Positions 36,034 through 44,176 of a stretch of DNA of 64,000 nucleotides are shown here, piece after piece. Each line of letters begins with the position of its first letter. The stretch's first letter is position 1. Source of the DNA: Halomonas sp. MCCC 1A13316 (GTDB lineage Bacteria; Pseudomonadota; Gammaproteobacteria; Pseudomonadales; Halomonadaceae); contig NZ_CP053382.1 in the NCBI RefSeq assembly GCF_014931605.1, forward strand, positions 4,030,001-4,094,000, given 5' to 3'. The notes under the pieces are model-generated. The model searched no databases. It saw nothing but the letters and a program-made list of their open reading frames with translations, and was not told the DNA's origin. The position numbers were made by a program, and so were the translations under genes.

Positions 36034-37875
36034 TCAGCATTCAAGCCTCACTACGCTCGGAGGCGGTGGCTCGCGATAAAGCGCCTCGACGATGTCGGCC
36101 CGGTTCTCCAGCACGGCCCGCTGGTTGATCGAGCCCTTGTCGGTGATCTCGTGGGCATCCAGGCGCGGCGGCCCGTCGAGCAGCACCAGGCGCCGCACCC
36201 GGGTGGAGCTACCCGTGCTGTGGGCGTCCAGGTCGCGCAGCATCTGCAGGAATCGCTCGCGCACCGAATCGCTTGCCAGCACCGCGGCGGCATCGGCCGC
36301 GCCGCCCAGCCCCGCCAGTTCGCGACACTTCTCCAGGTCGGGGAATACCATGACCGAGACATAGGGCTTGTCGATCCCGGCGATCACCACGTCCTTTACG
36401 TGGGGGGCGCCGGCTTCGATGATGCGCGCCCGCAGCGGCCCGACGCTGACCCAGGTGCCGGTATCCAGCTTGAAGTCCTCGGAGATGCGTCCGTCGAAGC
36501 TCATGCCGCGCTGGGGGTCGTCCGGGTCGATGAACTTGACCGCATCGCCCAGGCAGTAGTAGCCCTCCTCGTCGAAGCTCTTCGCGGTGACCTCGGGCTG
36601 GCGCCAGTAGCCCGGCATCACGTTAGGGCCTTTCACCCGGCACTCCAGCTTGCCGCCGTTCGGCACCAGCTTGATCGTCACCCCGCGGGCGGGCAGGCCC
36701 ACCACGCCCGACCTGGATTCCTCCAAGGAGGCGAACATCGCCGAGGGCGCGGTCTCGGTGGCGCCCAGGCCGGTCAGCATGCCCACCTTGCAGCCCAGGG
36801 TCCGGATGGCCAGGCGGTCGAGCTCGTCCCAGATGTGCTGGGAGAGCCCCGCCGCGGCGAAGAACATCAGGTTGAGGCGGGAGAAGAAGGTCTCACGCAG
36901 GGCATCCTCGCGCTTCAGATAGTCCACCAAGATCTCGAAGCCCTTGGGCACGTTGAAGTAGACCGTCGGTGCGATCTCGCGCAGGTTGGCGATGGTGGTC
37001 TCGAACTCGCCCGGCACCGGGCGGCCGTCGTCGATGTAGAGGCTGCCGCCGTTGTAGAGCACGATGCCGACGTTGTGGTTGCCGCCGAAGGTGTGGTTCC
37101 AGGGCAGCCAGTCCACCAGTACCGGCGGTTCGTCGCGCATGAAAGGCATCAGGGAAGCCAACATCTCCTGATTGGCGCAGAGCATGCGATGGGTGTTGAT
37201 GACCCCCTTGGGCATGCCGGTGGAGCCGGAGGTGAACAGGAACTTGACGATGGTCTCGGGGGTGACGGCCGCACGGGCTTCATCCACCGCCGCGGTCACG
37301 GGCGTATCCAGTAGCGTATCGAAGGCACTCACGCCCGGAAATCCTGCCGGGTCCACGGCCACGCAGCCGCAGTCGGCCGGCTGCACCGCCGCCAGGGCCG
37401 GTGCGAAATCCTTGGCCTTGTCGACCATCAGCAGGCCGGGGGTGAGCAGCTCGACAATATGACGCAGCTTGCCGAAGTCGCGGCTGACCAGCGAATAGGC
37501 CGGCGATACCGGGGCAAAGGGGATGCCCACGTACATTGCCGCCAGCGCCAGCTGCAGGTGCTCGATGGAGTTGCCGCTGAGGATGGTCAGTGGCCGCTCG
37601 ACGCTCAGGCCGTGGTTCAGCAGCCCCTGCGCCAGGCTGCGTACCCGCGTCAGAGTCTCCGCGTAGCTCAGGCGCTGCCACTCGCCGGTACCGTCGCGTC
37701 GTGCCACGAAGGTGCGGTCGGGTGCTTCGTGGGCCCAGCGCTCCAGGCAATCGAGCAGCGTGTCGGGATAGGCGCCGAGGGGTTCCTCGACGCTGAGAAG
37801 TCGGGTTCCGTCATCGCGCAGAGTCAGCTTGGCAGTGGCGGTGCCCAGATGGACATCGCGAAAGGAGTGAGACAT
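36034..37875 (-). CDS. fcs: Feruloyl-CoA synthetase
   Basis: 613-aa adenylate-forming acid-CoA ligase. Core motifs: P-loop FLFTSGSTGMPKGVINTH (residues ~213-230), VDWLPWNHTFGGNHN, TGLGATETAPSA (A5) and the hinge/A8-like GRISEDFKLDTGTWVSVG, which with its length identifies the Fcs/FerA type acting on ferulate, p-coumarate or caffeate. Divergent from the MarR gene at 38212. Products could enter the linked beta-oxidation genes or be cleaved to vanillin by a crotonase. Confidence 0.9.
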   Translation of the reverse strand: MSHSFRDVHLGTATAKLTLRDDGTRLLSVEEPLGAYPDTLLDCLERWAHEAPDRTFVARRDGTGEWQRLSYAETLTRVRSLAQGLLNHGLSVERPLTILSGNSIEHLQLALAAMYVGIPFAPVSPAYSLVSRDFGKLRHIVELLTPGLLMVDKAKDFAPALAAVQPADCGCVAVDPAGFPGVSAFDTLLDTPVTAAVDEARAAVTPETIVKFLFTSGSTGMPKGVINTHRMLCANQEMLASLMPFMRDEPPVLVDWLPWNHTFGGNHNVGIVLYNGGSLYIDDGRPVPGEFETTIANLREIAPTVYFNVPKGFEILVDYLKREDALRETFFSRLNLMFFAAAGLSQHIWDELDRLAIRTLGCKVGMLTGLGATETAPSAMFASLEESRSGVVGLPARGVTIKLVPNGGKLECRVKGPNVMPGYWRQPEVTAKSFDEEGYYCLGDAVKFIDPDDPQRGMSFDGRISEDFKLDTGTWVSVGPLRARIIEAGAPHVKDVVIAGIDKPYVSVMVFPDLEKCRELAGLGGAADAAAVLASDSVRERFLQMLRDLDAHSTGSSTRVRRLVLLDGPPRLDAHEITDKGSINQRAVLENRADIVEALYREPPPPSVVRLEC

Positions 37876-38211
37876 GGGCGCTCCGGCTGTTTGTGATCGT
37901 TATCAGCATCGAAAGGGGCATCTCGCTACCCTCGGCATGGGAGCCTTGGTAACATGGAGTCCAGTATTTTTTTAAATTGTTGGTGTGTCAAACATTTCGC
38001 CAGCATAACATTATAGTCCGATGAGCCGAAGGCAGATAACGAAAGCTTTCAGATCAAAGAGATAAGCGCGGAGAGACGTACAACGGAGACGGTTGCCCTG
38101 GCTGAGCTGCGACTAAAGTAGATGCCCTAGCGGGCCTCGCCGACCGGTATCCGATAGGCTGTTCGCTGCTTTCCGCCTCATGGCTCACCCAACGTCAGGG
38201 CCGACCAACCT
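37876..38211. promoter_or_regulatory. fcs/marR divergent intergenic region
   Basis: 336 bp without an ORF. It contains an AT-rich stretch (TTTTTTTAAATTG at 37968), CATTATAGTC at 38009-38018 and GACTAAAGTA at 38111-38120, both related to the recurrent GACTTTAGTC element. No clear MarR palindrome was found. Confidence 0.4.
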
Positions 38212-38670
38212 ATGAGCAACGACGACCAGAACGGAATCGATTACTCCATGCTGCAATCGCGCCTCGGCTACAAGCTACGCCGAGCGCAGCTCGTCTACTT
38301 CGACGTGTTCTTCGAAGCCTGTGCCCAGGAAGGCATTACCCCGGGGCTGTTTAGTATCCTCGCCATCATTTACCACAATCCGGGGCTTACCCAGTCGGCG
38401 GTTTCCACGGCCCTGGACGTGGACCGCTCGGCCATGGTGGCGGCCATCGACAAGCTGGAGAGCATGGAGGTAGTGGAGCGCCGCAAGTCGAAGAACGACC
38501 GTCGCTCCTATGCGCTCTACCTGACGGAAAAGGGCAAGACCTTCACCGAGCGGCTCAACCGCAAGGTCGCCGCGGGGGAAGACAACTTCGACAGCTTCAT
38601 GAAGGAAGGTGAGCGCGAGTGGCTGCTCGATCTTCTCGACCGCATCATCGAGGCCAGGAAGGGAGGCTGA
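38212..38670 (+). CDS. MarR-family regulator
   Basis: 152-aa winged-helix repressor: ITPGLFSILAIIYHNPGLTQSAVSTALDVDRSAMVAAIDKLESMEVVERRKSKNDRRSYALYLTEKG-type layout with the DxRR wing motif (NDRRSY). Divergent from fcs, as are the FerR/FerC/CouR repressors that sense hydroxycinnamoyl-CoA; that role is inferred from position. Confidence 0.85.
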   Translation: MSNDDQNGIDYSMLQSRLGYKLRRAQLVYFDVFFEACAQEGITPGLFSILAIIYHNPGLTQSAVSTALDVDRSAMVAAIDKLESMEVVERRKSKNDRRSYALYLTEKGKTFTERLNRKVAAGEDNFDSFMKEGEREWLLDLLDRIIEARKGG

Positions 38671-38854
38671 ACAGGTAGCGGTGAGCGCTTTCCAGCGGAT
38701 CAGGGAGAGGGCATGTCCCGTTTTTGGGGTCGCGCCCGCTTAGCAGCTATGGGGATCGTCTTTTTCATCGAACCCCTCGCCCAACAATTGCCGAGCGAGG
38801 GGGATGAACAATGACTCCTTCGAGCACGCCAACGCCGCGTAGCCCAAGCGCTGT

Positions 38855-39763
38855 TTACAGGAACTTGGTCAGCTGCAGGCGGAAGGTATCGCCCTCGCTC
38901 TCTAGCCCCTTCAGCCCACCCGCCTCGGCATCGTACTCGTGGTAGACAGCCCCCTTGAGCATGACCCCGGCCGTGGGCCAGAGGTAGCCCGCCTCGGCGC
39001 CGATGGCGTGGCGCTCCGCCTTGGCGCCGGTCGGTGCGCCGTCATCGGCTTCGAGCTGCCAGGCATCGTATCCCACCAGGCCCAGCTCGAGACCACTTTC
39101 CAGGCGATGGCCGAAACCCCACTCCACCAGCCAGCTGTCTCCCGGGGTGATGCCGGTCACGTCCTGCTCGGTTTTGATCTCGTAGCGAGAGAGGGCTGAG
39201 AAGTTCCAGCGCCGCTCGGCATCGAAGTGCCAGATGCCCCCCAGGGTGAACATGGTCGTGCCGTAGCCCTTTCCTACCGACGCCGGGTTGCCAGCCTCGA
39301 AGTCGGCGCTGTCGAACCAGTGTCCGGCGGCGAAGGTGGCGTCCCACTGTTCCCCATGCCAGCCCAGGATCAGCGGGCCGACGAAGACGTCGCCGATGCC
39401 GTCATCGTCGAAACCCTGCCCACCGGCAATATCCAGGTCGAACTCGATGTCGAGCATCGGCACGATCGCTTCCATCCCGTAGTCGGCCCCGAGGAACCGG
39501 TTGCCGGTCATCCAGATGAAGCGATGGGCCAGCGCGGTGACCGAGCCACTGTTGTTGCCGGGCACGGCATCACCCGAAGCGTCGTTGAAGCGGTCGACGT
39601 CATAGTGGAGCAGGTAGCCTCGGTAATAGAGCCCCTCGGGTGGCGCGGCGGCCGCGCTCAACCCCTCGATTCCCGGTGGATAGTGGCCGTTGACGGCGAG
39701 AGCGGGCGTGACGACGAGACTGGCCCCCAAGGCAACCAGCCAGGAAAGTGTCGAAGTCTTCAT
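38855..39763 (-). CDS. Outer-membrane channel of the phenol MetA family
   Basis: 302-aa protein with a signal peptide (MKTSTLSWLVALGASLVVTPALA), NGHYPPGIEGLSAAAAPPEGLYYRGYLLHYDVDRFND, and alternating beta strands to a C-terminal LTKFL. This matches the MetA-pathway phenol degradation family of outer-membrane proteins linked to uptake of hydrophobic aromatics. It is 73 bp after the aldehyde dehydrogenase and likely the last gene of the pch operon, serving substrate entry. Confidence 0.82.
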   Translation of the reverse strand: MKTSTLSWLVALGASLVVTPALAVNGHYPPGIEGLSAAAAPPEGLYYRGYLLHYDVDRFNDASGDAVPGNNSGSVTALAHRFIWMTGNRFLGADYGMEAIVPMLDIEFDLDIAGGQGFDDDGIGDVFVGPLILGWHGEQWDATFAAGHWFDSADFEAGNPASVGKGYGTTMFTLGGIWHFDAERRWNFSALSRYEIKTEQDVTGITPGDSWLVEWGFGHRLESGLELGLVGYDAWQLEADDGAPTGAKAERHAIGAEAGYLWPTAGVMLKGAVYHEYDAEAGGLKGLESEGDTFRLQLTKFL

Positions 39764-39792
39764 CAAGAGTTTTCTCTTTTGTTGGTGGCTTG

Positions 39793-39822
39793 CCCTGCCG
39801 CTCCTCGCAAGGAGAGGCAGGG
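39793..39822. other. Hairpin between aldehyde dehydrogenase and channel gene
   Basis: CCCTGCC / GGCAGGG outer stem with an inner CTCC / GGAG pairing. No T-run on the minus strand, so partial read-through into the channel gene is expected. Confidence 0.45.
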
Positions 39823-39836
39823 CTGCCGCTCGTAGA

Positions 39837-41303
39837 TCAGAACGGATAGGCGCGTGGTGTCTGCTGTACGCTGACCCAGTGGTCGGTAGTGAACTCCTCG
39901 ATGGCCCAGTCACCGTTGAAGCGGCCTAGCCCGGAATTCTTCTCGCCGCCGAACGGCACGTGAGCCTCGTCGTTGACCGGCATGTCGTTCACATGGGTCA
40001 TTCCCGCCTTGATGCCTTGGGCGAAGCGCAGGCCTCGCGCCAGGTCGCCGCTGAACACGGCACTCGACAGGCCGTACTCAGTGCCGTTGGCGAGCTCCAA
40101 GGCATGCGCCTCGTCGCGGGCTCTCTGGATACCCACCAGCGGGCCGAAGATCTCCTCGCGGCTGATCTCCATGTCCGCCGTGACGTCACCGAAAACATGA
40201 GGCGGCACCAGCTGCCCCTGGATCTCGCCTTCCAGCAGCACGGTCGCGCCTTCCTTCCGGGCAGTGGCAATCTTCGCCTCCAGCCCTTCACGCTGTTTGG
40301 CATTGATCACCGGCCCTACCACGGTGGCCATGTCGTCGGGGTCCCCCACTCGCAGTCCTTTGACCTTCTCCACGAAACGCTCGACGAAGACGTCGTAGAG
40401 GTTCTCGGCAACGATGATGCGGTTGACTGCCATGCAGATCTGGCCCTGGTGCAGGAACTTGCCCATTGCCGCGGCGTTCACTGCCTGATCGAGATCGGCA
40501 TCGTCCAGCACCACGAAAGGGCTGTTGCCGCCCAGTTCCAGCGAGACCTTCTTGATATGCTCGCCGCCGCTGGCAATGCGGCCGATGCCGCGGCCAACCT
40601 GGGTGGAGCCGGTAAAGGAGATAAGCCGCGGCACGCGGTGCTCTACGAAGGCATCGCCGATCTCGCTGCCGGCTCCCACCACCACGCTGAGCAGCCCCTC
40701 GGGCAAGCCGGCCTCCTCGAAGATCCTCGCCAGCAGCAGGCCGCCGGTGACAGGGGTGTCGCTAGCCGGCTTGACCACCACGGCGTTACCCAGCGCCAGC
40801 GCCGGAGCGATGGAACGCTGGGAAAGATGCAGCGGGAAGTTCCACGGGCTGATCACCCCCACCACGCCCAGCGGATTGCGGTAGACACGGTTCTCCTTGC
40901 CCGGCACGTTGGAGGGCAGCGTCATGCCGTGTACGCGGCCTGGCATGCTGGCAGCCTCCAGGGTAATGCCACGGGCCGCGCCCCACTCGACGTTGGCCTT
41001 GAGACGAGTACTGCCCGACTCGCGGATCAGCCAGTCGACGATCTCCTCCTTGCGTGCGTCGAAGATCGCCACCACCCGATGCAGCAGAGCGCTGCGCTCG
41101 GCCGGCGGGGTCGCCGCCCACTCGGACTGGGCCCGCTCGGCCGCCACGAAGGCGGTATCCAGATCTTCGCATGTTGCCAGGCGGATCGAGAGCAGCGAGC
41201 TGCCGTCGAAGGGGTTGGTCACCTCATTGCAGCGTTCGCTTGCGCCTTCGCGCCACTCGCCGGCGATGGGTTGGAGATGGAAGTCACGGTAAGCGTCACT
41301 CAT
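39837..41303 (-). CDS. Aromatic aldehyde dehydrogenase of the pch operon (PchA-like)
   Basis: 488-aa NAD(P)-dependent aldehyde dehydrogenase. [33 protein letters not shown], glutamate in [10 protein letters not shown], catalytic Cys in [11 protein letters not shown], and [11 protein letters not shown] mark the benzaldehyde/vanillin-type branch. In the p-cresol operon PchA oxidises 4-hydroxybenzaldehyde to 4-hydroxybenzoate, which here would pass to PobA. 28 bp after the flavoprotein gene. Confidence 0.88.
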   Translation of the reverse strand: MSDAYRDFHLQPIAGEWREGASERCNEVTNPFDGSSLLSIRLATCEDLDTAFVAAERAQSEWAATPPAERSALLHRVVAIFDARKEEIVDWLIRESGSTRLKANVEWGAARGITLEAASMPGRVHGMTLPSNVPGKENRVYRNPLGVVGVISPWNFPLHLSQRSIAPALALGNAVVVKPASDTPVTGGLLLARIFEEAGLPEGLLSVVVGAGSEIGDAFVEHRVPRLISFTGSTQVGRGIGRIASGGEHIKKVSLELGGNSPFVVLDDADLDQAVNAAAMGKFLHQGQICMAVNRIIVAENLYDVFVERFVEKVKGLRVGDPDDMATVVGPVINAKQREGLEAKIATARKEGATVLLEGEIQGQLVPPHVFGDVTADMEISREEIFGPLVGIQRARDEAHALELANGTEYGLSSAVFSGDLARGLRFAQGIKAGMTHVNDMPVNDEAHVPFGGEKNSGLGRFNGDWAIEEFTTDHWVSVQQTPRAYPF

Positions 41304-41331
41304 GGTAATTACTCCTTGTTACTCGACAACC

Positions 41332-42882
41332 TCAAAGCCGGATGCCCGATTTGCCGGGCGACAGGATGCCGTTGGGATCCAGCGCCCGCTTGAGGGTTCG
41401 GTGAACTTCGCGAAGCGGCTCGCCGAAGGTGCCGGCGACCTGCTCCATGAACTCGGTGTTGGTGCGATAGAGGCCGTAGCCGCGCTTGGCGAACTCGTCG
41501 ATCAGCTCAGCGAAGCAGTCGTGGGCGCGCTGGGTCTCTTCCGGATCCTGGCGGTTGTAGAGCAGGTCGATGACGTGGTGCATGTCGCGCCAGCCGACGA
41601 TGTACTCGGCGACGTAGTCGAAGCCGTACTTGCCGAGAATGCGCTGGGCCAGCTCGGTCTGGTCCTTGGTCTCGCTACCCTTGGCCTGGGAGACCGGGGC
41701 GAACCACATGGAGCCGCCGCCCCCGCGCCAATTGTAGAGGCCGAACTCCTGCAGGTTCATGTCGCCCTTCATCAAGGCCGAGCGATAGGAGAAGCCGCCG
41801 CCGCGCCGTTCGGCTTCCTCGCCATACATGATCTTGGCCTTGCCACTCGCCCCGAAGGCCTGCTCGACGATCTTCCAGTTGACCTCGATCTGCTCCGGCG
41901 TGCCGTAGAGCGCCGCATAGACGTTCCACTCGCCGACGCCCTCGTCCGCCTTGATGCGCTCAATGGCCTCGCGCGGGATGGAGTCGGTGCCGTCGTAGTA
42001 CTGCTTGCGCGTGACATGGGTACCCGCGTCCCACAGGGTATGCACGATGACCACGGCGTTGGGGATAATCTGGGCGATGCGCAGGGGGCGCAGCACATCG
42101 ACGATCTCCTCGATGTCCTCCGGATCCTGGTACTGGATCAGGAAGGGGCGGTAGGCCGGCGGCTCGGGCATCAGCCACAGGCCCATCTTGGTGACGATGC
42201 CGAAATTGGACTGGGTGAAAAGACCGTCGATATAGGGACCGTAGCCCCACTTGAAGACCTGCCAAGAGCTGGAGTTCTCGATGCCGCCCATGCCGGTACG
42301 CACCACCTCGCCGTTGGCCAGAACCACTTCCATGCCGCACTGGAACATGAAGTGCTCGCCATAGGGGGTGTAGCCCACGCCCCGGTCCAGGGTGTTGCCC
42401 ACCGGCCCGGCGATGGCCGAAGGTGCCGGCGGATCCAGCCACAGCTTGAGGTCGTTCTCCTTGATGTAGTCGTAGAGCTGCTGGTAGGTGACACCCGGCT
42501 CGAGCAGTGCCGTGCAGACATCGGGGTCGACGTCCAGGATCCGGTTCATACGGTGCAGGTCGAGGATCACCTGGCCGGTCTCGCCGGGGGCGGCACTGCC
42601 GTAGCCCAGGTTCTTCCCGGTGGAGATGGTCCAGATCGGTATCCGATACTCGTTGCAGACACGCACGATGGCCTGCACATGCTCGGTACTGGTCGGCAGC
42701 AGGGCGGCGGAGGGAATGTAATCGTCGCTGTCGCCGGCCATCATGATCTTGCTGTAGGGGGCCAGTCGGTCGCTGTCGGTCAGGACATGCTCGGCACCGA
42801 GGGTCTCGCGGAAGCGATCCAGCGCGGCATCGAAATCTGTCTCGGATACGCCCTTGGGCAGAATGCGCTCGTTAGTGCTCAT
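41332..42882 (-). CDS. pchF: p-Cresol methylhydroxylase/eugenol hydroxylase-type flavoprotein
   Basis: 516-aa VAO/PCMH flavoprotein. The FAD-binding domain has ISTGKNLGYGSAAPGETGQVILDL, and Tyr383 in GLYNWRGGGGSMWF lines up with Tyr384, the covalent FAD attachment site of PCMH, rather than the His of vanillyl-alcohol oxidase. It oxidises 4-alkylphenols (p-cresol, eugenol, 4-hydroxybenzyl or vanillyl alcohols) and passes electrons to a c-type cytochrome. Partner PchC and PchX genes lie just upstream; the exact substrate is uncertain. Confidence 0.88.
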   Translation of the reverse strand: MSTNERILPKGVSETDFDAALDRFRETLGAEHVLTDSDRLAPYSKIMMAGDSDDYIPSAALLPTSTEHVQAIVRVCNEYRIPIWTISTGKNLGYGSAAPGETGQVILDLHRMNRILDVDPDVCTALLEPGVTYQQLYDYIKENDLKLWLDPPAPSAIAGPVGNTLDRGVGYTPYGEHFMFQCGMEVVLANGEVVRTGMGGIENSSSWQVFKWGYGPYIDGLFTQSNFGIVTKMGLWLMPEPPAYRPFLIQYQDPEDIEEIVDVLRPLRIAQIIPNAVVIVHTLWDAGTHVTRKQYYDGTDSIPREAIERIKADEGVGEWNVYAALYGTPEQIEVNWKIVEQAFGASGKAKIMYGEEAERRGGGFSYRSALMKGDMNLQEFGLYNWRGGGGSMWFAPVSQAKGSETKDQTELAQRILGKYGFDYVAEYIVGWRDMHHVIDLLYNRQDPEETQRAHDCFAELIDEFAKRGYGLYRTNTEFMEQVAGTFGEPLREVHRTLKRALDPNGILSPGKSGIRL

Positions 42883-42915
42883 GAAGTCGTCTCTCGTTTG
42901 TTCTGTTCAGGGAAC

Positions 42916-43464
42916 CTAAAGGCGAACCAGGAAGCTCAGTTCCTCGCCACAGGCCGCATCATCGACATCGGCGTGTCGGAACTGCGGCGCGCTTCGCCTC
43001 GTCTCCTGACTAAGGGCCAAGCGTGCATATTCACGCCCCAGCGCGGCCTGCCAGCTGCCCTGTGCTGCCACCAGGGGCTCCATGATCCGGCCACGGTGAC
43101 TCAGCAGCCGATGTCCTGCCGACCCATGGCGCCCCAGAGCCAGGATCCGGCCGCGCCCCGCCAGCAGGCTGGAGAGCAGCACCAAGCCGGCTTCGTCGGT
43201 GAACCCCGTCGCCAGACGGTTGGCGGGCAGCGCCGCCAGGGCCAACGGGTCGAAGCTGCCCGCATAACGAGGCATCCAGCCTTTCTCACGCAGGCCCGAC
43301 CCCAGCTCGGCTGCCGAGCGATCGTTCCCATAGAGAATGATTTCGCCGTACTCCTCCTCACCGTCCGCCCCGGCTTTAGCGGCCCACGTAGCGCCCACGG
43401 CGAAGGGCGACGCGGCCCCCATCAGCAGGCCGTTCCTGATCAGTTGTCGACGTGTCAGCTGCAT
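42916..43464 (-). CDS. pchX: PchX-like exported protein of the PCMH operon
   Basis: 182-aa protein with an N-terminal twin-arginine-like signal (MQLTRRQLIRNGLLMGAASPFAVGATWA). The body (EIILYGNDRSAAELGSGLREKG, ALPANRLATGFTDEAGLVLLSSLLAGRGRILALG) has an alpha/beta character without recognised catalytic motifs. It sits between cytochrome and flavoprotein genes, matching the position of pchX of unknown function in Pseudomonas p-cresol clusters. An accessory role in flavoprotein export or assembly is a guess. Confidence 0.65.
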   Translation of the reverse strand: MQLTRRQLIRNGLLMGAASPFAVGATWAAKAGADGEEEYGEIILYGNDRSAAELGSGLREKGWMPRYAGSFDPLALAALPANRLATGFTDEAGLVLLSSLLAGRGRILALGRHGSAGHRLLSHRGRIMEPLVAAQGSWQAALGREYARLALSQETRRSAPQFRHADVDDAACGEELSFLVRL

Positions 43465-43468
43465 GGGC

Positions 43469-43843
43469 TTACTCCTCCCCTGCTTCCGGCTCGGCGAAGT
43501 CACCCCGCGCCAAGGCCTCGGCCAGGGCATCGAGTTCGGCATCGCTGATCTTGGCGTCCCGGAAGGCAGGCATCGCCGCGCGACCGTTGCGCACGACCCC
43601 GCGGATATGGGTGCTCCAGGCCTCCCTTCCAGCCTCGGGAACGGCCATGGTGATGGTGTCGGGTCCCACCCCGTATTCGCTGGCGTGGCAGTAGGAACAA
43701 ACCTGGCGATAGATTTCGGCAGGCTCACGCTCATCGGGCTCAGCCGCGGCAATAGCCGGCTGCATTAGCGCGCCGAGCAGGATCAAGGGCGTGCCTATGA
43801 GCGAGGGGACGCGCCAGGAAGGCGCAATTGTTGTGCTGTGCAT
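43469..43843 (-). CDS. pchC: Cytochrome c subunit of PCMH-type enzyme
   Basis: 124-aa exported c-type cytochrome. A hydrophobic signal (SLIGTPLILLGALMQPAIAAA) is followed by one haem site CSYCH and a likely distal Met ligand in GRAAMPAFRD. Electron acceptor for the flavoprotein. First gene of pchC-pchX-pchF-aldehyde dehydrogenase-channel; the stop is 4 bp before pchX. Confidence 0.85.
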   Translation of the reverse strand: MHSTTIAPSWRVPSLIGTPLILLGALMQPAIAAAEPDEREPAEIYRQVCSYCHASEYGVGPDTITMAVPEAGREAWSTHIRGVVRNGRAAMPAFRDAKISDAELDALAEALARGDFAEPEAGEE

Positions 43844-44176
43844 GTCGGTGTCACCCGTCTGTTCGTCAAGGGCTGGTCACAGTGGAGGCACCGATGCTGA
43901 CTCTTATACTTTAGTATAAATCAATAGGTTAGCGTCGGGCTCCGCCACAACTACTGTCAAGAACCGTGCCGAAAACGGAAAAAACGTCCCCACGCCACGG
44001 CGCTACGCTGCGCGATTATGAATAAAGAAGTACGTAATACGGACGAATGTTCGCAACTTGCCTAACCATATGGTGAGCCCCTGAGCATATGGTGAACCCT
44101 TACCTTTCACGCCTTTTCCTCGCCCGCCGAACCAAGTGATATCCTGCTGCAAGCGTCTCCAACCGACCCGAGCCCT
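43844..44176. promoter_or_regulatory. pchC / sigma54-regulator divergent control region
   Basis: 333 bp without genes. Near-perfect palindrome TTATAC-TTTA-GTATAA at 43904-43919; a degenerate sigma54-like -24/-12 (coding strand CGGCACGGTTCTTGA, 43957-43971, last C of the -12 GC missing) 114 bp before pchC; and two direct repeats CATATGGTGAGCCC (44067-44080) and CATATGGTGAACCC (44086-44099) spaced 19 bp apart, near the regulator start. These are candidate promoter and activator sites. Confidence 0.5.

Noticed and set aside
41302..43548. 748-codon open frame on the plus strand across pchF and pchX
   Set aside because: It is antisense to clear homologues of known families and arises from high GC in the codon positions; its product has no recognisable domain.
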